Below, piece by piece: positions 33,437 to 43,530 of a stretch of 64,000 bases of DNA. The DNA is from Elephas maximus indicus. Lineage: Eukaryota > Chordata > Mammalia > Proboscidea > Elephantidae. Under the pieces are notes generated by a model. It was given only the letters and a program-made list of their open reading frames with translations. It had not been told where the DNA came from and did no database searches. The translations under genes were made by a program, and so were the position numbers. The DNA is taken from contig NC_064820.1 of the NCBI RefSeq assembly GCF_024166365.1, forward strand, positions 61,047,501 through 61,111,500. Direction: 5' to 3'. Numbering within the stretch: position 1 is the first letter of the stretch; each line of letters begins with the position of its first letter.

Positions 33437-33533
33437 TACCTAGGAAACTGAGCAATGCTGATGAGCGTATGAACCAGTCTACTGGCTGTTAAGGACTGGT
33501 TCATACGCTCATCAGTATTGCTCAGTGTCGGTA
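33437..33533. ncRNA. Near-perfect hairpin, pre-miRNA-sized; function unknown
   Basis: The arms at 33,448-33,479 and 33,494-33,525 are reverse complements over 32 bases with one mismatch that is a G:U wobble in the plus-strand RNA. The loop is 14 bases (TACTGGCTGTTAAG). A base-paired TACC/GGTA at 33,437-33,440 and 33,530-33,533 extends the foot across an internal loop. Size and shape suit a Drosha/Dicer substrate, but the stem is more perfect than most conserved microRNAs, so a small MITE or inverted duplication is equally possible. I do not recognise it as a known miRNA. Confidence 0.45.
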
Positions 33534-33966
33534 CTGAAGTCTTTGTCCTACTCTCCAGAGTTCACCTCACTGATAACTAAAGTTATTGATTATCTCGGTC
33601 AGAATTATGCTTTTCCACTCTTGGGGCTACTCTGCATCTGATTTGTGTGTTTTTCCCCTTGGGTTTTTTTTTTTTTTTTTCCCTCTTTCTAGTTTTCTCT
33701 CTTTCTAAGGCACACAGACATTAAAGCAAAATTTTCTTTAGTTGTTTGACATCTCTATCATGATTACAACAAAAAGGAAATGTGCTTGTTAAATTATAGA
33801 AGTTTGATTAGAAGCAAAGAGGTGATTTCTGATAGAAGGGAATTTAATGAATATTTGAATGGATAACAGAGTAGTTTGAGGAATTACCATATTTGGAATC
33901 CCCAAAACTAGGAAGGGGCTTAGAATGAGGAGCTTTTTCAAAAATAAAAACGGGGGCGGGGGGGGC
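33534..33966. other. Unassigned sequence
   Basis: Pyrimidine-rich tract at 33,655-33,705 and a G-rich run at 33,951-33,965; nothing else identified. Confidence 0.4.
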
Positions 33967-34532
33967 AACCCACACAAACTACAGCCTCTTCTAGCCTGAA
34001 ACCAGAAGAACTAGATAGTGCCTGGCTACTGCCGCTGATTGTTCTGACCAGGGACACAATAGAAAGTCCCAGTTAGGATGGGAGAAAAAAGTAGAAGAAA
34101 ACTGAAATTCATAAAAACGACCAGACTTACCGGACTGATAGAGACTAGAGGAACCTCTGAGGCTATCGCCCCAAGACACTCTTTTAACTTGGAACTGAAG
34201 GCACTCCCGGAGGCCACCTTTCAGCCAAATAATAGATTGGCCTATAACATAAGCAATAGCACCTGTGAGGAATGTGGTTCTTTAAACAATCAATTATACG
34301 AGACCAAATGGCCAACATTTACCCAAAAACAAAGAAGAGAAGGCAAGGAGGAGCAGGGAAACTGGATGGATAGAAACAACAGGGCAGGCAGGGTGGAAAT
34401 CGTGAGGGTGCTGACACATTGCAGGGATTTTAACCAATTTCACAGAACAATTCATGTATGAATTGTTGAATGGAAACCTAATTTGGTATGTAAACCCTCA
34501 CCTAAAACAATACTCAAAAAAAAAAAAAAAAA
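33967..34532 (+). mobile_element. Young L1 3' UTR with poly(A) (sense)
   Basis: CTGAAACCAGAAGAACTAGA, CTATCGCCCCAAGACACTC, TAGCACCTGTGAGGAATGTG and a final A run at 34,515-34,532. The 127-codon plus-strand open frame inside (34,078-34,461) lies within the 3' UTR and is not a gene. It is 5'-truncated to the UTR alone. Confidence 0.85.
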
Positions 34533-34589
34533 TGGGGGGACCATCCAGCATTTCTTCCCTTCTTCTTCTGATAATGGAATGCCTATTTC

Positions 34590-35205
34590 ATGAGGGAACC
34601 TATTCTATGTAGTATGGATGGGACTGTACCCACTACCCCCCAGCCTCAGATGTGGACATGTTGGAATATTATCTCCATGGCCACAGTGTTGATTTGGGGG
34701 CACATGACTCAACTTAGACTGATCAGAACCTTCTCTGGGTCTTTTCGCAGATGCTAGCAGGAAGGCTGTCTCTTTCCACTGGAGTTACTAAAACTGAAAG
34801 AGTGTAAATCTGGAATATTCAGTGTCCATCCTGCCTATCATGGAATTCTCAGAGACACGCATAATCAGAGCCCTACGACATCATTTTAGTCCTTGGATCT
34901 AGTACTTCCTGAAACAATGCCCATCTCTGGACTTCATAGTAATGCAAACAAATAAATTTCCTTTATTGTTTTACTGGAAACTCTGGTGGCGTAGTGGTTA
35001 AGTGCTACAGCTGCTAACCTAAAGGTTGGCAATTCGAATCCACCAGGCGCTCCTTGGAAACTCTATGGGACAGTTCTACTCCGTCCTATAGGGTCGCAAT
35101 GAGTCAGAATTGACTCGACAGCAAGGGGCTTTTTTATTGTTTTACTAATTTACTAGGTTGGGTTTCTGCCATTTTCAGTTTAAAGAGTAACCATGAGCTC
35201 AGGGT
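34590..35205 (+). mobile_element. Eroded LTR- or DNA-type repeat, split by an AfroSINE
   Basis: The end AAATAAATTTCCTTTATTGT, resuming after the SINE with GGTTGGGTTTCTGCCATTTT, resembles the 3' end of old MLT/MER-type elements. Family uncertain. Confidence 0.4.
34976..35132 (+). repeat. AfroSINE with 14-bp target duplication (sense)
   Basis: GGAAACTCTGGTGGCGTAGT A box, GGCAATTCGAATCCACC B box and GAGTCAGAATTGACTCGACA tail. TTTATTGTTTTACT flanks it at 34,962-34,975 and 35,133-35,146. It is close to the consensus, hence young. Confidence 0.96.
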
Positions 35206-35439
35206 CTTTATCCTATAAGGTGACTGATACTACAAAATGTTTTATTTTATCCATGATATCCAAAGTCAATTGTGGAAGATCTTCCGCTTCTGATAAAGGA
35301 ACTGGGCATCTGTAACCACAAATGAGGTAAGTATAAAAATTATGGTGTTTCTCTCTCTTTTTTTGTGTCAACACCATGGCTAGCCCAAGACTCAAATTCA
35401 CTTGCTCTATCTATAAATTACACACTGGCCGCTAATGCC

Positions 35440-36965
35440 AAAGATTAAAATTTTTACCAACTTCTGCAGTCTGAAATTGATCAAGCATGCAATCAAAGTG
35501 CACTAATAATTACTGGTGATTGGAATGTGAAAGTTGGAAACAAAGAAGAAGAATCAGTAGTTGGAAAATATGGCCTTGGTGATAGAAATGACAACAGAGA
35601 TCACATGATAGAATTTTGGAAGGCCAGTGAGTTATTCATTGCAAATACTTTTTTTCAACAACTTAAAATAGCAGCTATCCATGTGGACCTCACTGGATGG
35701 AAAACACAGAAATCAAATTGACTACATCTGTGGAAAGAGACGATGGAGAAGCTCAATCTCATCAGTCAGAACAAGGCCCGGGGCCGACTGTGGACAGACC
35801 ATCAATTGCTCATATGCAAGTTCAAGTTGAAGGTGAAGTAAACAAAAAACAAGTCCATGAGTGATCCCACAGAATGTGGAAATTATCGAACAACATCATT
35901 AATATCACACAGTGTATGGATCATAACAAATTATGGGAATAGGAACTCCAGAACACTTAATTGTGCTCATGAGGAACCTGTACATAGACCACAAGGCAGC
36001 CTCTCAAACAGAACAAAGGGATCCTTTGTAGTTTAAAATCAGGAAAGTTATGGGTCAGGGTTGTATCCTTTCATCATACTTATTCAATCTGTATACTGAG
36101 CAAATAATCCAAAAAGCTGGACTGTATGAAGAAGTAAGCAGCATCAGGATTGGAGGAAGATCCATTAACAACCTTCAATTTGCAGATGACACAGCCTTGC
36201 TCGCTGAAAGTGAAGGGGACTTGAAGCAATTATTGATGAAGATCAAAGATTACAGCCTTCAGTATGGATTGCATCTCAACATGAAGAAAACAAAAATCCT
36301 CACAGCAGAGCCAATAAGCAACATCATGATAAATGAAGGAAACATTGAAGTTGTCAAGAATTTTACTTGAAGCCACAATCAACGTCCATAGAAGCAGCAG
36401 TCAAGAAATCAAATGACGTATTACATTGGACAAATCTGCTGCAAAAGACCTCTTTAAAGTGTTCAAAAGCAAAGATGTCACTTCGAGGACTAAGAAGTGC
36501 CTGACCTAAGGCATGGTGCTTTCAGTCGCCTCATATGCATGAGAAAACTGGACAATGAATAAGGAAGACTGAAGAAGAATTGACGCCTCTGAATTACGGT
36601 TGGTGAAGAATATCGAATATACCATGGACTGCAAAACAAAGAACGAGTCTGTCTTAGAAGAGGTACAGCCAGAATGCTCCTTAGAAGCAAGGATAACAAG
36701 ACTACGTCTCACATAATTTTGACACTTCGTTAGGAGGGATCAGTCCCTAGAGAAGGACATCGTGCCTGGTAAAGTAGAGGGTCAATGAAAAGGAGGAAGC
36801 CCTCAATGAGATGGATTGACACAGTGGCTACAGCAATGGGCTTAAGCATGACAAGGATTGTGAGGATGGCTCAGGACTGGGCAGTGTTTCATTCTGTTGT
36901 ACACAGGGTCGCTATGAGTTGGAACCCACTCAATGCTACCTAACAACAACCTAACAATGGCAAAT
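35440..36965 (+). mobile_element. RTE/BovB-like LINE with internal deletions (sense)
   Basis: Runs from the end of the endonuclease (CTTCTGCAGTCTGAAATTGA) to the 3' tail (ATGCTACCTAACAACAACC). A large gap near 35,840 removes the connector and early RT, and a second gap near 35,905 removes more RT. The 3' end is complete. Confidence 0.9.
35527..36370 (+). pseudogene. RTE endonuclease/reverse-transcriptase remnant
   Basis: Bases 35,510-35,720 encode the C-terminal part of the apurinic-type endonuclease (ITGDWNVKVGNKEEESVVGK; GDWN is the metal-binding motif equivalent to the GDFN of other families), ending in a stop after QKSN. Bases 36,050-36,370 encode RT: GQGCILSSYLFNLYTEQI, then NNLQFADDTALLAESEGDL with the F-A-D-D catalytic box intact, then KKTKILTAEPISNIMI. 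Deletions and frameshifts between and after these parts make it non-functional. Confidence 0.88.
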
Positions 36966-37104
36966 GATCGTGAGGGTTGCCGCTCAATAGCGTTGAGGAG
37001 GTACCAGCTCAATGAAGTTTCTAAAGCACATGATGCATTTCCTTTCATAAAATGGGTAGTCAGTCAAAAGTGAAGGATGCTACTCAAAATTGGACTTGGG
37101 AGCC

Positions 37105-37310
37105 AACTAAAACAAAAAAACAAACCAATTGCTCTCTAGTAGGTTTCAATTCATGGCAGCCCCGTGTATGTCAGTGTAGGACTATGCTCCATAGGATTTT
37201 CAATGGTTGATTTATGGAATTGCCAGGCCTTTCTTTTGAGGTGCTTCTGAGTGTACTTTAACCTACAACTTTTAGGTAAGCAGCCAAGTGCTAACTGTGT
37301 GCATCATCCA
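37105..37310 (-). repeat. AfroSINE, long subfamily (antisense)
   Basis: AACAAAAAAACAAACC tail, TGCCAGGCCTTTCTTTTGAG central block, GCCAAGTGCTAACTG head. Similar to 4,440. Confidence 0.8.
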
Positions 37311-38002
37311 AGGAACTTCTTGGGAACCTAAGAGGGTAAATACCAGGGGAATTCCACCACTTGCCTTTGCCTCTCCCATTTCTAAGTGATCATTCATTGG
37401 CCATACCTCATTCCTTTTACTCCAGATGCTAGTAAGGTAGAAAAAGAAAGTTGGGTCTGCAATGTATTTTGCTCAATAGCGAGAACTAATTCAAAGTACC
37501 CCCAAGCAGAGTTCCATATGTTTATTGTGCAGAGTCAGGAAGTACTAAAGTGGCCCCGCTCCGGTTTCTCCTTGTGTCTCCCTATCTTCAACAAAGTGCA
37601 GAAGGTAGGGGCAATTACACTTTCAGGGCTCTTTACATTCTTTTCCATTTCCAGAGATGATATAGTATATTATACTGAACATTTTGAAATAGACTATAAA
37701 CCATTTAAAATGCTACAAAATATATTCTTCACCTTACAACAATTTGCATGTTTATAGTCCTGCTATAGGTTTAAAATCATACATGCTATATTAGAAGAGG
37801 CTCTGTTTTGGGAGTCACATACTGGTGAGGACACTCATAATTTTTTGCTGGTAATTTTCATCTTGCTGATGGTATTCTTCTATACTTCCTAGTGCATAGA
37901 GCACAGAGGTGGAAGTGCTAATTGGGGAAGCTGGGCCACCTGTAACTGAATTGAGGCGGGATAGAAGTGGTTAATTCTACAGCAATTAGTGCTACGTACA
38001 AT
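37311..38002. other. Unassigned unique-looking sequence
   Basis: A 123-codon plus-strand open frame (37,386-37,757) has no recognisable domain and no clear splice sites. I regard it as chance. Confidence 0.4.
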
Positions 38003-38262
38003 TTTGTTAAGTGCCTTTGAGTAGGTTCTGACTAGTAGTGACCCTATGTACAACAGAACTAAACGCTGCCTGGTCCAGCATCATCCTCACAATCATTGCT
38101 ATGTTTGACCCCATTGTTACAGCCACTGTGTCAATCCATCTCGTCAAGGGGCTTGCTCTTTTTCGCTGACCCTCTATCTGACCAAGCATGATGTCCTTCT
38201 CCAGGGACTGGTTCCTCCTGATAACACGTCCAAAGTAAACGAGATGAAGTCTCGCCATCCAA
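38003..38262 (-). mobile_element. RTE 3' end (antisense)
   Basis: TTTGAGTAGGTTCTGACTAG, ATGTCCTTCTCCAGGGACTG and CGTCCAAAGTAAACGAGATG are the complement of the RTE 3' 260 bases; minus-strand frame MARLHLVYFGRVIRRNQSLE is the end of the RT ORF. Confidence 0.88.
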
Positions 38263-38784
38263 TTTTAAAACTCATCAAAAGGGAGAAAATGCTTGGTAAT
38301 TTTAAATCCATAATTATGGATTAAATTGACTACACACTGAATAAAATCAGGAACTTTACCTACTGCAAGGCAGGAAAAGTGGCACGAAAACAGTATCCAT
38401 CTTTATTATGTTAAAATAAAGACATCATAAAGGTTAACATAAAGTTTTAAATTAAGAAATAAGTTAATTCTTAAAAAGGGACACAGACAAAACACTGATG
38501 CTTATAATGATGTTTTAAATATGGGAAATCTTATATGAAATAAAAAATGAGTATAAATTTGTTACAATCAATGAATACTCACACATTATTATTAAAAAAA
38601 GGCCAAAGCTTATTCAGATTTCCCTAGATTTTACCTAATGTCCTTTTTCTGTTCTAGGATCCCATTCAGAGTATCATCTTACATTTGGTTGTCATGTCTC
38701 CTTACGCTCCTCCCAGCTATGACAGGTTCTCAGGCTTCCCTTGTTTTTGGAGACTTTGATAGTTTTGAAGAGTACTGGTCAAGC
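38263..38784. other. Unassigned AT-rich sequence
   Basis: No gene or nameable repeat. Confidence 0.4.
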
Positions 38785-40412
38785 ATTCTATTTATTTATT
38801 GAGGTTAAGATTCACATAGCATACAAGTCACCCTTTTAGCCATTTTACAGTTTACAATTCAGTGGCTTTTAGTACATTCACAATGTTGGTAGCGATGACT
38901 ACTCATTCCAGAATCTTTCCCTTGCCTCGAAGAAGAAATCCCACATCCATTAGCAATCACTCACCATTCCTCCAGATCCCTGACCACATCTGCTTTACGT
39001 CTCTGTGGATTTGCATACTCTGGATATTTCACAAAAATGGATAAAATATGCGGCCTTTTGTATTTGGCTTCTTTTGCTCAGCGTAATATTTTCAAGGTCC
39101 ATCCATGTTGTAGTATCATTACTTCATTCAATTTTATTGCTGAATAAATTCTGTTGTATAAATATACCATATTGTGTTTATCCATTCATCAGTTGGGTTG
39201 TTTCCAGTTTTTAGGTATTATGAGTATGCTGCTGTGAACAGTAGTGTACACGCTTTTGTTAGAACTCCTGTTTTCAGCTCTCTGGGGTATATACCTAGGA
39301 GTGGAATTGCTGGATTATATGGTAGTTCCATGTTTAACTTTTTGAGGAACTGCCAAATTGTTTTCCACAGCAGCTGTGCCATTTTATATTCTCACCAGCA
39401 ATGTACGAGGGCTCCAACTTCTCTACACTTGTATTTTTCAGTTTTTCAATGATTGTCATCCTAATGCATGTGAAATGTTATCCCACTGATTTGTGTTTTC
39501 CTAATGACTAATGATGATAAGCATCTTGTCATGTGCTTATTAACTGTTCGTAGATCTTCTTTGGAGAAATATCTATTCAAGCCCATTGCCCACATTTCTT
39601 ATTTTGCTAAAATACAAATAACATAAGATTTACCATTTTAAAGTATACAATTTAGTGGTATTATGTACATTGATGATGTTGTGTGTGCATCAAACACAAT
39701 TTAGTTCTAGAACTTTTTATCATCCCAAAAGGAAATCCCATGCCATTAAGCAATCATTTGCCACTTCTCCCTCCCCCAGCTGCTGGCAACCACTAATCTG
39801 CTTTCTGTCTTTATGGATTTGCCTGTTCTGGACATTTCAAACAAACGGAATCATACCATATGTGACCATTTGTGTCTTCTCCATTTTGGCAAAAAAGACC
39901 ATTGGGATTTTGATAGGAGTTACGTATAGCATTGCCATCTTAACAATATTAACTCTTCCAATCCATGAACTTGGGATGACTTTCCATTTACTTAGGTTTT
40001 ATTTAATTTCTTTCAGTAATGTTTTATAGTTTTCAGTGTTCAAGGCTTATACCTCTTTGGCTAAATTTATTTCCAAGAATTTTATTCTTTTTGATGCTAT
40101 TGTAAATCCAATTGTTTTCTTAAATTTCCTGTTCAGATTGTTCATTGTTAGTGTATAGGTATACTACTCATTTTTGTATGGCGATCTTATATCCTGTAAC
40201 TTTTATAAATTCATTCATTAGCTCTAATAGTTTTTTTATTTTTTGTGGATTCTTTAGGATTTTCTATACATAAGATCATCAGTGAATAAACAGTTTTACT
40301 TCTTTCTTTCCAAACTGATTATCTTTCATTTCTTTTTCTTGTCTAATTGTTCTGGCTAGAACTTCTAGTATGACATTTAATGAAAGTGGTGAAAGCAAGG
40401 ATAGTCTTTTGC
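38785..40412 (-). mobile_element. Old L1 fragments (antisense)
   Basis: Bases 38,785-39,610 are antisense L1M 3' UTR and ORF2 end (GTTTATCCATTCATCAGTTG, CTAGGAGTGGAATTGCTGGA). Bases 39,610-39,885 repeat a second L1M 3' UTR (AAGTATACAATTTAGTGGTA). Bases 39,890-40,412 are ORF2 RT-region text (TTTCCAAGAATTTTATTCTT, TCTTATATCCTGTAACTTTT). At least two L1 copies are joined. Confidence 0.8.
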
Positions 40413-40582
40413 CAAATGAAAGTCATAAATTGTGTGCATGTGTGTGTGTATGGTGCATTCAAATCTATCAGTTTTTTTTTCCTTTGTTGTTTCTTGGTTT
40501 GGCATCAAGCTTAGAAACAGAACAAGTTCTCTCTGGATAAGTAAGTTACCTGTACTTCTACAGAATGGTCTTCCTTATATAT

Positions 40583-41090
40583 TTTCCAGCTTTCACGCGC
40601 CTATAACGTATTGAAAATATCATGGCTTGGATCAGGTGAACCTTAGTCCTTAAGGTGACATCTTTGCTTTTCAACACTTTACAGAGGTTTTTTGCAGCAG
40701 ATTTGCCCACTGCAATACCTCATGACCAAAGAATAGATGCCTTTGAATTATGGATACCATGGACACTAGGTGAATAAATCTGCCTTGGAAGAAGTGCAGC
40801 CAAAATGTTCCTTGGAAGCAAGGATGGTGAGACTGTCTCATTGACTTTGGGCATGTTATTAGGAGGGACCAGTCTCTGGAAGACATCGTGCTTGATAAAG
40901 CAGAGGGTCAACGAAAAAGAGAAAGATCCTTAATGGGATAGATTGACACAGTGGCTACAACGATGGGTTTAAACATAGCAAAGATTGTGAGGATGGCACA
41001 GGACCATGCAGCATTTTGTTCTGTTGTACATAGGGTTGCTATGAGTCCGAACCAACTTGATGGCACCTAACCAAAAAAAAAAAAAAAAAA
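40583..41090 (+). mobile_element. RTE 3' end with 5' inversion
   Basis: Bases 40,725-41,072 are sense RTE from GAATAGATGCCTTTGAATTA to GATGGCACCTAACC plus a poly(A) tail to 41,090. Bases 40,583-40,718 are antisense (ACATCTTTGCTTTTCAACAC, GCAGCAGATTTGCCCACTGC) and correspond to RTE sequence lying immediately upstream of the sense part. This is the signature of twin priming during target-primed reverse transcription. Confidence 0.88.
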
Positions 41091-41165
41091 ATTAAGAAAA
41101 CAACCCCGACCTCAGAAACTGATACAAGGATTATTGTGCCTGGCACTGGCAAGATATCTAAAGCA

Positions 41166-41330
41166 AAAAACAGAACAAAAAATTGTTGCCTTCCAGTACA
41201 TTCCAACTCATAGCCACCCTACAGCACAGGGTAGAGTTGCCCCATGGGGTTCCCAAAGAGTGGCTGGTGGATTCAAACTGCTGACCTCTTAGCAGCTGAG
41301 CTCTTAACCACTGCACCACCAGGGCTCCTC
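41166..41330 (-). repeat. AfroSINE (antisense)
   Basis: GCCTTCCAGTACATTCCAAC, GGGTAGAGTTGCCCCATGGG, GTGGATTCAAACTGCTGACC and CCACCAGGGCTCCT. Confidence 0.92.
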
Positions 41331-41340
41331 CAGGGGTCCT

Positions 41341-41503
41341 CATCAAAAACCCCTTGCCGTCCAGTCGATTCCGACTCATAGCGACCCTATAGGACAGAAT
41401 AGAACTGCCCCACAGAGTTTCCAAGGAGCCCCTGGTAGATTTGAACTGCTGACCTTTTGGTTAGCAGCTGTAGTGCTTAAACACTACACCACCAGGGTTT
41501 CCC
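41341..41503 (-). repeat. AfroSINE (antisense), tandem neighbour
   Basis: CAAAAACCCCTTGCCGTCC, AGTCGATTCCGACTCATAGC and CCACCAGGGTTTCC; same orientation as the copy 10 bases to the left. A 22-base A run follows at 41,516-41,538. Confidence 0.93.
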
Positions 41504-41538
41504 CAGGGCTCCCTAAAAAAAAAAAAAAAAAAAAAAAA

Positions 41539-42159
41539 GCAAGCATTAATTCCTTTTCCTTTGCACTGAATGGAATATTGTTAATTGCCAAAAGTGTTCA
41601 CCTCCCTGGTGAAGACTAAAATAAAAGGTTGGGAGGTGTAATTTTTGGTGAGTTTACATTCAAACACTATTTCAGGGAGGTTTTAGAAGCACTCCGTTAA
41701 ACTACAAACCCCACAATGCATATAAAAGAACCATTAACTTTCTGTGTAGGAAATCTTTGTGGATTCGGAGTTGGCAAAGCGCCTAATTCTTTTTATCTGG
41801 ATTTCCCCTGTTAACATACCCTACCCCCCACCTTTCCTCTAAGCACAAGTGGTTACTTCCTCTTGGAATGCTCTCTTCAAGATTTCAAAGTGAATCTTCC
41901 GTTATAAGGTATCATAATTAAAAAACAACTGCGAATACTATAAAATTCATTAAAAAAACCGTATGGGGCACGTGGGATTCTGAGACTTCTGTTGAAGTAA
42001 TCCAACTACCGCAGACTAAGTGGAAAGAAAAATTATAAGTACCATGATTATATCTAGTAACCATTTTTACCCTTTCAAAATCTGAGATTAGTTCACAGCG
42101 AATCTCGTTTTATCCTCTCATATTTTTTATATATTATTTATATCCGACAGTCTCGTATC
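41539..42159. other. Unique sequence upstream of the CpG island
   Basis: No repeat seen. TATTTTTTATATATTATTTA lies at 42,121-42,140 but is AT-rich background rather than a supported TATA box. GC content rises sharply after 42,160. Confidence 0.45.
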
Positions 42160-42527
42160 TGCATGCTTCAGGGCGCTCAATCTGTCGTGCACCAACACTG
42201 CCCACGCTCCGGCCAGACGACAGAGCAGGATTGTATACAGGCGAGCAAGGATCTCCGATTCCATCCCGGCCGGAGCGCGCTATCTGCAGAGTGGCGCGCG
42301 CCACCGCTCCTCCGAGGTTGGAGCCAGAGAACACACTGCGGCGCGCGCCAGCCAAGCCCGCGCGGCCGCCTCCTGGCGCAGAGCTTCCTTCTCGCCCTAC
42401 CGGCAGCCCCACATCCCACAGGCTCCGAAGCGGCCCCAGAAGGGGGAGAAGTGTGAGGAGGGGCTCCTCAGGGAGCGGCGGGGAATTCCCCCTTCCACCG
42501 AACGTTCCCGATTGTTCACCATCTTCA

Positions 42528-42532
42528 CGTCA
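42528..42532 (-). promoter_or_regulatory. CRE half-site
   Basis: CGTCA within CTTCACGTCAGCAG, 36 bases before the full CRE. Confidence 0.4.
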
Positions 42533-42567
42533 GCAGCAGGGGGTAATCCCCCGTCTCCAGCTGCTCT

Positions 42568-42575
42568 TGACGTCA
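42568..42575. promoter_or_regulatory. Full CRE palindrome (CREB/ATF site)
   Basis: TGACGTCA matches the cAMP-response element consensus exactly, inside the CpG island, about 320 bases before the TCTCGCGAGA element. Confidence 0.75.
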
Positions 42576-42680
42576 CCGTGCAGAGCCACCGCCCCCCGCG
42601 CGCCCCTGCCGCGGGGCCGCTTCGAAGCCCCGCCTCTAGACACAGCCACGCCCTCATCTGCTCCTATGCGCTCGACGTAG

Positions 42681-42690
42681 GGGGCGGAGC
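42681..42690 (+). promoter_or_regulatory. GC box (Sp1/KLF-type)
   Basis: GGGGCGGAGC, a consensus GC box; GCCCCGCC variants follow near 42,760 and 42,820. Confidence 0.6.
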
Positions 42691-42885
42691 TTCTTTGACC
42701 CAGGCGTGAGCGGTTGCTTGGGCCAGAAGGTTCTCCTGTGGAGTCGCTCCTCTTGCTGCCCCGCCCAGTAGGTTCGTTCGCAACGCTCATTCCACACCCT
42801 TTCTCCCTCCTTCTGCTCCTCGCCCCGCCTTTCCCCCTTTTACTCTACTCCTCTAGTTCCTTCCCCGCCTCGCCACCTTCCACGA

Positions 42886-42895
42886 TCTCGCGAGA
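42886..42895. promoter_or_regulatory. TCTCGCGAGA core-promoter element
   Basis: Exact 10-bp palindrome TCTCGCGAGA. This element is known from CpG-island, often bidirectional, TATA-less promoters, typically just upstream of the start site. Here it lies about 40 bases before the YY1-like motif, placing the likely start near 42,900-42,930. Confidence 0.85.
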
Positions 42896-42899
42896 CTTG

Positions 42900-43061
42900 G
42901 CCCAGAACATTGCGGATCGGGTCGGCGCCATTTTGGGACTGAGACTGGTTGTGGGGGAGGGAAAAGCGGCAAAAGGGGATTATTCAAAGTACCGAAAACC
43001 TCCTCCCGGGATCGAGCGCAGCGGCACCCCCAGGCCAGGGGCACCTCTGATGGGGTAGAAG
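42900..43061 (+). other. Candidate non-coding first exon
   Basis: From the inferred start near 42,900 to the donor AAG|GTAACA at 43,061/43,062. The short ATGGGGTAG inside stops at once, so the exon would be 5' UTR. An alternative donor, AAG|GTGGGT, lies at 43,301/43,302. Boundaries are inferred from motifs only; transcript data would decide. Confidence 0.4.
42925..42936. promoter_or_regulatory. YY1-like motif near the start site
   Basis: GGCGCCATTTTG contains the GCCATTTT core. YY1 sites at this distance are typical immediately downstream of transcription starts. Confidence 0.6.
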
Positions 43062-43530
43062 GTAACATCGTTTTCTGTGCTCCGCGCCAGAGTCGTGGGA
43101 GGCGGGGGGTGCCCGTGTCGGCGTTGGGGTTTGAGGAGTCGGGAGCGGCGTTGGCGGCGCGAGGTCTGAGGCTGCCCGTAGATCGGGGGGTGGGGGGAAG
43201 GGGTCGGGCAGCAAGGCGAGAGAAGGGAAGGAAGCGCTGGAAGGCCCCTCTTGGTATTGACTTGATTCCAGTAGGGCCGAGGTGCCCGGTTGTGGGGAAA
43301 GGTGGGTGGCTTAGTCCTGGTGGCTGAGGGGGGGTGTTGTTTGGCGGAGGCAGGGAATAGCTTTGACACCCCCTGTGCTCGGTCTTCCTTCCGCCGGCCT
43401 GTGGCACACGCCCGCCTTCTTTTTGCACCACTGCCCCTTTTGGAGTCGAGGCCGAGTTGTGGCCTTCGGCTGTTTCTTTAGCAGCGCGCCCTCCCTGCCT
43501 CTCCCAGGTCCCTGGCACTTGCGTGTACTC

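Larger units (their letters stand above)
42160..43530. promoter_or_regulatory. CpG island promoter, probably start of a gene read to the right
   Basis: Sharp rise in G+C and dense CpG (e.g. GCGCGCTATC, GTGGCGCGCGCCACC and CTGCGGCGCGCGCC at 42,275-42,350; many CpGs at 43,000-43,260) against a CpG-poor genome. It contains a full CRE, a GC box, TCTCGCGAGA and a YY1-like GCGCCATTTTG, the usual set of a TATA-less housekeeping-type promoter. Open frames of 86-221 codons on both strands come from the GC richness and are not coding evidence. The gene is unidentified; divergent transcription is plausible because the key motif is palindromic. Confidence 0.92.

Noticed and set aside
34078..34461. 127-codon plus-strand open frame
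   Set aside because: It lies wholly within an L1 3' UTR.
37386..37757. 123-codon plus-strand open frame
   Set aside because: No domain, no splice context; AT-rich chance frame.
42121..42140. TATA box upstream of the CpG island
   Set aside because: It sits about 780 bases before the inferred start in generally AT-rich sequence; the island has TATA-less promoter features.
42231..43518. Long overlapping open frames on both strands (149 codons plus, 221 codons minus)
   Set aside because: They lie in the CpG island, where high GC lowers stop frequency. Products are Pro/Arg-rich low-complexity text, and frames overlap on both strands.
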